Assembly (NCBI RefSeq): GCF_963678865.1
Contig: NZ_OY787459.1
Coordinates: 3,941,381 to 4,005,380 of the forward strand
DNA: 64,000 bases
Source: Maridesulfovibrio sp.
Lineage (GTDB): Bacteria > Desulfobacterota > Desulfovibrionia > Desulfovibrionales > Desulfovibrionaceae
Direction: 5' to 3'
Shown: piece by piece, positions 52,538-59,967 of the stretch
Layout of the letters: the number at the start of each line of letters is the position of its first letter
Position numbering within the stretch: the first letter of the stretch is position 1
Made by a program: the position numbers and the translations under genes
The notes under the pieces: model-generated
The model's input: only the letters and a program-made list of their open reading frames with translations
Told to the model about the DNA's origin: nothing
The model's database searches: none

Positions 52538-55234
52538 ATGAATATTTTTTATAATGTCTTGGAAAGATTGATCCGTATTATCTGGAGAATGGTCCGCAAG
52601 GCCCCTGCTGCCGTTGTCATTTGCGCTGTGGTTTTGGCCGCAGCATCTGCTGCTTCTTCTGCGCTATGGCTTAAGCTGGATAGTGATCAGGATAATCTGA
52701 TTTCACACGAGCTTCCTTTTCAGAAACGCAATATTGCCCAGATTAAAAATTTCGGTGATCAGGAATACATGTTTGTGGTCATCAAGACCGGAGGCAATGA
52801 CGCAGGCAAGCAAAAGGCCGCTAAGTTCGCTGTCTCCCTCGCTGCCAAATTGAAGAAACGTCCTGATCTGGTTAAGGAAGTCCACTACGCCATGTCCGCC
52901 CGTGATATGGGACCGGGAGTGCTGATGTTCGCTTCCCCGGACGAACTGCGTCAGTTCGTGACCCTTGCCCGTGATTTCGGGCCACTGGGTAAGGAGTGGT
53001 TTGAAGCTCCGGGGCTTTCCCGCTTTCTGGATATGACAGCCGGGTTAATTAATGGTGATAAAGGGGGCGAGAAGGGCGGCAGTGTCAATTCGGAAATGTT
53101 CGACCCCTTCCTCGGCGCATTGGATAACCTTGTGGGCGAGATGCAGTCCTCCCTTGTATCCGGTCCGGCCCTTGAGACCCTGAACGCACCTGTCTTTGAT
53201 CTGGATAAAGCCGGAATTCAGTATTTCTTCACCCGCAACGGCAAATTGCTGATCATGCGCATCCTGCCCAAAAAGGATTTCCGGGTAATGGATGTTATCG
53301 GTCCTTCCCTGAATTTTGTGCGTTCTTCACTGGAATCCGTGCGTGCCGAGTTCCCCGATGTTGAGGCCGGTTTGACCGGGCGTCCGGTGCTTTCCGCCGA
53401 TGAAATGCACACCACGGATCAGGATATGACTATTGCGGCCGTGATTTCTGTGGTTGTAGTCGGTCTGATGTTCATGTTTATCCTGCACGGCTGGCTGCGG
53501 CCCATGCTGGTGATGGGGTCGTTGTTCTGCGCCATGGCCTGGACCTTCGGTTTTACGCTGGTCACATTGGGCAGTTTGAATCTGCTCTCCATTGTTTTTG
53601 CCCTTGTGTTGGTCGGTATCGGGGTGGATTTCGGTATCCATATCGTCATGCGTTATGTAGAAGCTGCCGATTCAGGCATGTCCCCGGATGAAGCGGTGGA
53701 AGAAGCGCTGGTTCATACCGGACCGGGCATACTGCTTGGCGGATTGACCTCGGTTTGCGCATTTTATGCTGTGCTGGGACAGGACTTTGTTGGCCTTGCC
53801 GAATTGGGACTTGTCGGCGGGACCGGGATTATTTTCTGTCTGATCTCCATGCTAACTGTGCTTCCGTCCATGATGCTTATTGCCGGGCGGCGTAACTGGT
53901 TCCCGTCCTCCCGTCCGCGTATGGCGACCATGCCTTTCATGGAAAAGATTATTTCGCATCCGGTGGCTGTCCTGCTGGTTTTTGCTGCACTTACAGCGCT
54001 GGCCATTCCCGGAATAAAGAAGGCCGGTTTCAACTATAATCTGTTGGAACTGCAGGCAAAAGGGTTGGAATCAGTAGAATATGAACATGTTCTGATAAAC
54101 GACTCCGATGAATCCACATGGTTCGCGGTTATGACCCGTCCGGACCTTGAGTCTGTGAAGTCTCTTATCGCAGAACTCAAGAAGGTTCCGTCCGTGGGCC
54201 GTATTGAGTCCATTCTCGATTTTCTGCCCGAAGGACAGCATGAGAAAGCGGAAATCCTGCGCGGTGAGGCCAAAGCTATGGCAGGAATCAATCTAGAAGC
54301 CCGTAATTCCTATCTTGTCCCGGCTGAAGTCACAGCTTCCCTCGAGAATCTGATCGAGTCCCTTGAAAATCTGGAGGAAAAGTTATTCTCCGCAGGGGCG
54401 AAAGAAGAGTTGCAAAAGGTTACCTCTATTATTGATCGAGCAGATACCTGTCTGGAAATTCTTGAAAAGACTCCTGCGGATGCAGTCAACCTGACTCCTC
54501 TTCAGTCCCGGCTGGTCAATGAACTGTCCAGTTCCTTTGCATGGCTGAAGGAAATTCTTGAGGTGCGTTCGGTCACTCCGAACGATCTGCCTGATCATTT
54601 GCGTTCTCTTTACGTGGGTAAAGACGGTAGGTTTATGGTCAAGGTTTCCCCGGTTGAAAATGTATGGGATTTTGAAAAGCTGACCGGGTTCGTGGCTGAT
54701 CTGCGTAAAATTGATCCCGAAGTGACCGGGGTTCCGGTGGTGGTTCTTGAATCATCTCTGCTGATGCGTGAGACATTTCTGGAAGCTGCGGGGCTGACCC
54801 TGATACTGGTTTCAATTCTTCTTTTCCTCAGTTCTTTCAGCCTCAGTTATGTGCTGCTGACTCTTGTACCGCTTTTTGCCGGAATCTTTTGGCTGCTGGA
54901 GATTATGGGGCTTACCGGACTGAGCTTTAATTTAGCCAATTTCTTTGCTATCCCTGTACTTATTGCTATCGGTGTTGACGGCGGCGTCCATTTTCTGGCC
55001 CGCTGGAAAGAGCTTTCCCAAGGGGAGCGTCTCTACCATACCAGTACCCCGGTGGCAGTGGGGCTTAGTTTCTGCACCACCATGATCGGATTCGGCGGCC
55101 TGCTGCTGGCTCATCATCGCGGCCTTGCTTCGTTGGGCGGCATCATGGTCACCGGCTCTGCTACTTGTCTTGTGGGCTGTATGGTGGTTCTACCTGCTGT
55201 ATTCAGACTGATTGAAAGGATTAAAGGAAAATAA
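52538..55234 (+). CDS. hpnN: Hopanoid-associated RND/MMPL transporter HpnN
   Basis: This encodes 898 residues from the ATG at 52538. It has two sets of six membrane helices with periplasmic loops after helices 1 and 7, the layout of MMPL/HpnN proteins. Core helices such as IVFALVLVGIGVDFGIHIVMRYVEA and the equivalent ANFFAIPVLIAIGVDGGVHFLARWKE carry the conserved Gly-Asp/Val pairs. HpnN in Rhodopseudomonas moves hopanoids to the outer membrane. It is probably co-transcribed with the following PhnD-like and lipoprotein genes (gap of three bases). Confidence 0.85.
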   Translation: MNIFYNVLERLIRIIWRMVRKAPAAVVICAVVLAAASAASSALWLKLDSDQDNLISHELPFQKRNIAQIKNFGDQEYMFVVIKTGGNDAGKQKAAKFAVSLAAKLKKRPDLVKEVHYAMSARDMGPGVLMFASPDELRQFVTLARDFGPLGKEWFEAPGLSRFLDMTAGLINGDKGGEKGGSVNSEMFDPFLGALDNLVGEMQSSLVSGPALETLNAPVFDLDKAGIQYFFTRNGKLLIMRILPKKDFRVMDVIGPSLNFVRSSLESVRAEFPDVEAGLTGRPVLSADEMHTTDQDMTIAAVISVVVVGLMFMFILHGWLRPMLVMGSLFCAMAWTFGFTLVTLGSLNLLSIVFALVLVGIGVDFGIHIVMRYVEAADSGMSPDEAVEEALVHTGPGILLGGLTSVCAFYAVLGQDFVGLAELGLVGGTGIIFCLISMLTVLPSMMLIAGRRNWFPSSRPRMATMPFMEKIISHPVAVLLVFAALTALAIPGIKKAGFNYNLLELQAKGLESVEYEHVLINDSDESTWFAVMTRPDLESVKSLIAELKKVPSVGRIESILDFLPEGQHEKAEILRGEAKAMAGINLEARNSYLVPAEVTASLENLIESLENLEEKLFSAGAKEELQKVTSIIDRADTCLEILEKTPADAVNLTPLQSRLVNELSSSFAWLKEILEVRSVTPNDLPDHLRSLYVGKDGRFMVKVSPVENVWDFEKLTGFVADLRKIDPEVTGVPVVVLESSLLMRETFLEAAGLTLILVSILLFLSSFSLSYVLLTLVPLFAGIFWLLEIMGLTGLSFNLANFFAIPVLIAIGVDGGVHFLARWKELSQGERLYHTSTPVAVGLSFCTTMIGFGGLLLAHHRGLASLGGIMVTGSATCLVGCMVVLPAVFRLIERIKGK

Positions 55235-55237
55235 TTT

Positions 55238-56017
55238 ATGTTCAAAAGAGTTATCGCATTTGCATTTATTCTTGTTTTTGTCCTGAGTTCTAGTGCTTTT
55301 GCCGGTCGGTTTGATTTTGCCATTCTTCAGCCCGGACAGCCCGGCACCACTGCCGAAGCTCAGCCGGTAATGGATGAATTTGCCGGATATCTCTCGGCTA
55401 AACTTGGAGAGAAAGTGCAGGGTGTTTATTACAACGATTTGAACGAGGCTCTTGCTTACCTCAAGAAGGACAAGCCCGCGTGGGCTATCTGCGGACTGAC
55501 TTTCTTCAAGTCTTATTCCTCTGAATTTTCCATGACCCCGGTTGCTTCAACTCTGCCTCAGGGTATGAGAAAAGATGTCTGGAGGTTGATCGTCCCTGCA
55601 AACGGCCCGGATTCCCCGGAAGCTGTTCAAGGTAAAGTCTACGGTTCCATGCTTTATACCCCGCAGTCCCGTGAGATTCTTTTCGAAGGTAAAAAAGACG
55701 GTGACTTCAGTGTGGAGGGGACACACAAGGCTTTACGCATGCTACGGAAAGTCAATAAAGGTAAAGTTTCCGGCGTGGTGCTTGACGCAGTACAGTATTC
55801 GGTCATCAAGGACTCGGACCGCTACTCAGGAACCAAAGTCATTTACGCTTCACCTGAACTACCCAACAGTCCGGTGGTTTGGTTCGGCAATACAAATGAC
55901 GATGCGTTTAGGCTTCAGTCCGTGCTTCTGGATATGGACAAGGATCCGGCAGCAAAGGATCTGCTTAAACTTTTGCAGACTTCCGGCTTCAACCCCGCTG
56001 ATAAGGATTTGAAATAA
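55238..56017 (+). CDS. PhnD-like periplasmic binding protein in the hopanoid operon
   Basis: This 259-residue protein has a signal peptide cleaved near AFA-GRF (about residue 22). The mature part has the family 12/PhnD-like phosphonate-binding outline: an N-terminal FDFAILQPGQPGTTAEA strand-loop, EKVQGVYYNDLNEALAYLKKDKPAWAICGLTFF, and a later lobe with SGVVLDAVQYSVIK. No ABC transporter genes are adjacent. Between hpnN and hpnH it may be a soluble hopanoid or lipid-headgroup carrier. Its stop overlaps the next start (TAATG). Confidence 0.7.
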   Translation: MFKRVIAFAFILVFVLSSSAFAGRFDFAILQPGQPGTTAEAQPVMDEFAGYLSAKLGEKVQGVYYNDLNEALAYLKKDKPAWAICGLTFFKSYSSEFSMTPVASTLPQGMRKDVWRLIVPANGPDSPEAVQGKVYGSMLYTPQSREILFEGKKDGDFSVEGTHKALRMLRKVNKGKVSGVVLDAVQYSVIKDSDRYSGTKVIYASPELPNSPVVWFGNTNDDAFRLQSVLLDMDKDPAAKDLLKLLQTSGFNPADKDLK

Positions 56018-56739
56018 TGAAGGGGCTGCGTGTTATTTCTTTATTGGTTGTATTGTTTATCTGCGGTTGTTCAGCCCAGTACAACTTGCCACTTCATGAG
56101 TGCAATGAAGACGGAGTGGTGCTTTGGAAACCGTGTTCACAAGCGCAGGCCGAGGTGCTTTCCAATTCCGCAAAAGGGAATGATATCCTGCAAGGAGCTG
56201 CCTGCTCAGCGTGGCTGCTGGAAAGCGGGACTGTTAAAACAGCTGATTACGCAAAATCTTCGCAGATTAAGTTGAAGGCCTTTCTGGATAAAAATTCGCA
56301 ATCAGGGCTGGGGCACTATCTTTTGGCTTATTTAATTGCTAAAGAGGCTCAGTTTGCTCCGATGAAGGGCCTTGACCTTGTGCCCCGTATGGAGCAAGAA
56401 GCTCTCGTAGCGTCAAGACTTTCCCCTGATGTTGATCATGGCGGACCGGACCGTTTTCTGGGTCAGCTTTACCTGAAAGCCCCTTCCGCGCCCATCAGTA
56501 TTGGTGATATGGATAATGCTTTGAAATATTACGAGAAAGCCGTAAAAATCGCACCTGATTTCGCTATGAATCGTCTCGGGCTGGCAACCGCTCTGCTTGA
56601 AGATGACGAAGTGGAAGAAGCCTGTGTTCATTACAAGAAGGCTTTAACAAGTAAATATTTCAGCAAAAAATTATTGAACGTTGATTCATGTGCAAAGCTG
56701 GTCAAGGCCTGTGAGGCCCGCAAGGCCACTGAAAAATAA
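56017..56739 (+). CDS. TPR-like lipoprotein in the hopanoid operon
   Basis: This 240-residue protein has a lipobox LFICGC. Residues 60-120 and 150-230 form helical repeats, with one clear TPR (NALKYYEKAVKIAPDFAMNRLGLATALLEDDEVEEACVHYKKAL). It is expected in the outer membrane or at the inner-membrane surface. The 1-nt overlap with the PhnD-like gene suggests they act together, possibly with HpnN. It is not a known hopanoid gene, so its role is inference. Confidence 0.65.
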   Translation: MKGLRVISLLVVLFICGCSAQYNLPLHECNEDGVVLWKPCSQAQAEVLSNSAKGNDILQGAACSAWLLESGTVKTADYAKSSQIKLKAFLDKNSQSGLGHYLLAYLIAKEAQFAPMKGLDLVPRMEQEALVASRLSPDVDHGGPDRFLGQLYLKAPSAPISIGDMDNALKYYEKAVKIAPDFAMNRLGLATALLEDDEVEEACVHYKKALTSKYFSKKLLNVDSCAKLVKACEARKATEK

Positions 56740-56775
56740 ACCCGCCCCCATGTTGGCGGAAAAGAGGTTGAAACC

Positions 56776-57792
56776 TTGGCAATTCCTGCAATTCAAGTAG
56801 CTAGACTCGGCAAATATATTCTCACCCAGACTTTGAAGGGTAATAAACATTATCCGCTGGTGCTTATGCTCGAACCCCTTTTTCAGTGCAATCTGCGCTG
56901 CAAGGGCTGCGGCAAGGTTAACCAGCCGCCTGAAATCCTCAATAAGCGTCTTTCCGTTCAGGAATGCATCGACGCAGTAGAAGAATGCGGCGCACCCATT
57001 GTATCCATTCCCGGCGGTGAGCCTCTGCTGCACCCGGAAATCCCGGCCATTGTCAGTGAACTGATCAAGCGTAAGAAATTTGTTTATCTCTGCACCAACG
57101 GCATCCTCATGCCTGAGCGCATTCACGAATTCAAGCCCAGTCCTTACCTGACTTTCAACCTCCATCTGGACGGCCCGGCGGAAGTGCATGACAAGGTTGT
57201 CTGCAAGCAGGGCGTTTTTGATTCTGCAGTACGGACTATCAAACTGCTTAAGTCCAAGGGGTTCAGAGTAAATACCAACACCACTCTCTTCGGCGGTCAG
57301 ACCGCTGAAAAGGCTGCAGAATTTTTTGATTTCCTCATGGATCTCAAAGTGGACGGCATGACCCTTTCCGCTGCATTCAGCTACGAAGCGGCTGAAGATC
57401 AGGATGCATTTCTGACCCGTCCGCAGAGCGAGCAGCTTTTCCGTGAAATTTTTACCATCGGTAAAAACAAAAATTGGGATTTCAGCCACAGCAGCTTTTA
57501 TCTTGATTTTCTCGCTGGAAACCAGCCCGATTATAAGTGCTCCCCGTGGGGAAACCCCTGCCGTTCCGTACATGGCTGGCAGCGTCCCTGTTACTTGCTC
57601 GAAGACGGTTTCGTACCGACCTATAAAGAGCTCATGGAACAGACCGACTGGGATAAGTTCGGCGTCGGCAATGATCCCCGTTGCGCTAACTGCATGGTTC
57701 ACTGCGGTTTTGAACCGACAGCTGTTGCCGATTCAGTGAAGCGTCCCATTAAAGGTGCTTTGCTGGCACTTAAGGGCGTGAGTGTAAAGTAA
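56776..57792 (+). CDS. hpnH: Radical SAM adenosyl-hopene transferase HpnH
   Basis: This 338-residue protein starts at a TTG with GAGG at nine nt. The radical SAM motif is C38-x3-C42-x2-C45 (FQCNLRCKGCGK), and the N-terminal MAIPAIQVARLGKYILTQTL pattern is that of HpnH. A C-terminal Cys set (KCSPWGNPC, CYLLEDG, CANCMVHCG) is also conserved in the family. HpnH adds 5'-deoxyadenosyl to diploptene, giving adenosylhopane, the first side-chain step. The next step, HpnG, is encoded just downstream on the other strand. Confidence 0.92.
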   Translation: MAIPAIQVARLGKYILTQTLKGNKHYPLVLMLEPLFQCNLRCKGCGKVNQPPEILNKRLSVQECIDAVEECGAPIVSIPGGEPLLHPEIPAIVSELIKRKKFVYLCTNGILMPERIHEFKPSPYLTFNLHLDGPAEVHDKVVCKQGVFDSAVRTIKLLKSKGFRVNTNTTLFGGQTAEKAAEFFDFLMDLKVDGMTLSAAFSYEAAEDQDAFLTRPQSEQLFREIFTIGKNKNWDFSHSSFYLDFLAGNQPDYKCSPWGNPCRSVHGWQRPCYLLEDGFVPTYKELMEQTDWDKFGVGNDPRCANCMVHCGFEPTAVADSVKRPIKGALLALKGVSVK

Positions 57793-57836
57793 GTTCATCT
57801 GACATAGTAAATAATAACAGCTTTTTTAGCTGCATG

Positions 57837-57869
57837 AGCCCGTTGAAGTTTGTGTCAACGGGCTTTTTT
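57837..57869 (+). terminator. Rho-independent terminator after hpnH
   Basis: AGCCCGTTGA and its complement (57837-57846 and 57855-57864) enclose an 8-nt loop and are followed by TTTTTT. It lies between the convergent hpnH and hpnG genes. Confidence 0.92.
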
Positions 57870-57870
57870 G

Positions 57871-58590
57871 TTATCCAAAAATTTCCCCCAGCGCTTTTAG
57901 AGCTTTTGAATAATCCCTGCCCATGGGAATTAACTCAAAAATCAAGCCGGGCCGTTTGGCTATGGCTTTTAAAATGGGACCCAGCTGTGTTTTGCCGGAT
58001 TCATCAACTCCGGCCAGTGATTCTTTAGGGATACCACGATTTGAATCGTCGCTTATGGCCCGGATGCAGCCGAAGGGGATACCCATTTTTTGGGCAGTAC
58101 TTGCTACTGCTATGGATTCCATGTCCACTGCCAGTGCACCGGTGCGTTCATGGATAAAAAGTTTATCCTGTGCACAGAGTACAGGTTTACGGGCAGTGAA
58201 CAGTTTACCGCATTGGATTTTACCGCAGTCCGGGATAAGCCCGCTACGCATTTGTGCCTCTGCAGCCCCTTCTAGCCAGGACTCAAATTCTTCAATATCT
58301 GAAAGAATGGATGTTCCCGCCACAATGGTGCCTGCGGAAAGTCCCGGCGCAAGCCCTCCTGAAACCCCGACACTCAATATTAAGTCCGGTTTTTGAGTGC
58401 AGAGCAGCTTCGTTGCCTCTGCAGCCCGCTTTATTCCGATACCGGAAACAACACATCGATAACTGACGTTGTTTTTGAGTGTGCCGCGAAGGATGGGAAA
58501 AGCACTGTTTTCTTCAAGTTGCGGTGCGGGGCAGACTGCGTGTGCCTCCTGCTCCATGGCTGTGACTATGGCTATTTTATGTAATTTCAT
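57871..58590 (-). CDS. hpnG: Adenosylhopane nucleosidase/phosphorylase HpnG
   Basis: This 239-residue protein has the MTA/SAH nucleosidase-like fold (IAIVTAMEQEAHAV, VVSGIGIKRAAEATKLL, ILSVGVSGGLAPGLSAGTIVAGTS, ALAVDMESIAVASTAQKMGIPFGCIRAISDD). In hopanoid producers this family cleaves adenine from adenosylhopane to give ribosylhopane. Adjacent hpnH supports that over a general nucleoside-salvage role. It lies on the opposite strand to hpnH, so it is expressed separately. Confidence 0.85.
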   Translation of the reverse strand: MKLHKIAIVTAMEQEAHAVCPAPQLEENSAFPILRGTLKNNVSYRCVVSGIGIKRAAEATKLLCTQKPDLILSVGVSGGLAPGLSAGTIVAGTSILSDIEEFESWLEGAAEAQMRSGLIPDCGKIQCGKLFTARKPVLCAQDKLFIHERTGALAVDMESIAVASTAQKMGIPFGCIRAISDDSNRGIPKESLAGVDESGKTQLGPILKAIAKRPGLIFELIPMGRDYSKALKALGEIFG

Positions 58591-58800
58591 TGTGTTTCCT
58601 TAACGGATATTTAATTGAAGATAAACCAGATCTGTCGGCGGGTAAAGTTGGTAAACTTAATTAAATTTAGGCGGTTAGTTCATATCCATTCAACAGAAAT
58701 CAGAGAGAAGTTCACCTGCGCTGATACCGTTTGACCTGATCTCCCAGTGAGAGTATGAAGCAAATTATTACTCAAGTGATTAATGAAAGGTGTTACTGTT

Positions 58801-59907
58801 ATGAATCAACGTATGTATTTTCTGGATAACTTGCGTGCGCTGGTGATTTTTCTAGTCGTTGTAATGCACGTTTCGCTTTGTTATATGAAATATGCACCGT
58901 CATGGTGGTTTGTTATCGATCCGGCACAGAGTATGTTTTTCACTTACGTTGTAATGCTTATCGATGTACCCATCATGGCTATAATGTTTTTTCTGGCCGG
59001 ATATTTTGCCCTTCCGTCTCTTCAGAAGCACGGCATGCACAGATTCTGGGCCGGTAAATTACGGCGGATAGTTATTCCATGGGTGATCGGAGTTCTGTTT
59101 CTTTCGCCTCCGGCCATGTATATGATTTTGCTTTCGAGAGGCAAGGCTCCGGGATACATGGAGTTCTGGGCCGGACAGTTCTGGACTTCCATGTTCAGTC
59201 AGTCTGTTTTCTGGTTTCTTGGAATTTTGACTTTGTTTTACCTTATACTCAGCGGTTTTTACCGGATTTCACCCCGGCTGCAAAGCCCGCCGCGTATGAG
59301 CCGTATGCCATCACCGTTGTTGCCGATACTGTTCATCACTGCAACTGCCGGGATATTCCTGGGGATGAATCAGTTTTTCCCTGTTGATACATGGATCAGT
59401 CGTTATTACCTGATTGTTTTTCAGCCGCTCAGGCTGGGTGTTTATCTGCTCTATTTCTGGCTGGGCATTTTGGCTTGGAAACGCAACTGGTTTACCCGAC
59501 AGGGCTATACTCCAAAGTTGTTTCCATGGCTGGTTGTCTGCCTTGTGTCCGCAGTAGTATACCTGACTTTCAAAGGAATGATGGCTCCCAGAGGGAATGA
59601 ATTTCCTATCCAGCTTGGTAATGCCTTGGCCTTTAACGTCTTTGCTTACAGTACGCTCATGACCGGAGTTGCTCTGTTCAGGAGGGCCATAAACAACTCC
59701 GGCGGGTTCTGGAAGTCCTTCTCGGCCAGTTCTTACGGCATTTATTTATTTCATTCTCTCGCAGTATACTATGGGGCTTACTACTTGCTGAACTTCAAGG
59801 CCTCCCCGTTTATCAAAGCCCCGATCCTGCTGATCTGTTCGGTGCTCAGTTGCTGGGTGCTGACTGTGGCTTTGAAGAAAGTGAAGGTTATCGCGAGGAT
59901 TCTGTAA
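58801..59907 (+). CDS. Acyltransferase 3-family membrane protein
   Basis: This encodes 368 residues from the ATG at 58801, with AAAGGTG upstream; the earlier in-frame ATG at 58783 has no site. It has about ten membrane helices. The N-terminal YFLDNLRALVIFLVVVMHVSLCYM and the FRRIVIPW-like KLRRIVIPWVIGVL motif are typical of the acyltransferase-3/OpgC superfamily, with a conserved membrane His for acyl transfer. Substrates in the family include sugars of surface polysaccharides and antibiotics; here they are unknown. Next to hopanoid genes, a lipid-modification role is only a guess. Confidence 0.85.
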   Translation: MNQRMYFLDNLRALVIFLVVVMHVSLCYMKYAPSWWFVIDPAQSMFFTYVVMLIDVPIMAIMFFLAGYFALPSLQKHGMHRFWAGKLRRIVIPWVIGVLFLSPPAMYMILLSRGKAPGYMEFWAGQFWTSMFSQSVFWFLGILTLFYLILSGFYRISPRLQSPPRMSRMPSPLLPILFITATAGIFLGMNQFFPVDTWISRYYLIVFQPLRLGVYLLYFWLGILAWKRNWFTRQGYTPKLFPWLVVCLVSAVVYLTFKGMMAPRGNEFPIQLGNALAFNVFAYSTLMTGVALFRRAINNSGGFWKSFSASSYGIYLFHSLAVYYGAYYLLNFKASPFIKAPILLICSVLSCWVLTVALKKVKVIARIL

Positions 59908-59950
59908 AAAATTGAGCCGCAATATTTTAAAATATTGCGGCTCAATTTTT
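59907..59950. terminator. 44-bp perfect palindromic bidirectional terminator
   Basis: Both 22-base arms are exact complements with the centre at 59928/59929. The ends are A- and T-runs on the two sides, so it can terminate the acyltransferase gene on the plus strand and the Lon gene on the minus strand. Confidence 0.92.
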
Positions 59951-59967
59951 AATTGTTGATTTGGAAT

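Noticed and set aside
56686..57702. A 338-residue open frame antisense to hpnH
   Set aside because: hpnH is certain from its radical SAM motif and family pattern; the antisense frame has no start signal or motifs.
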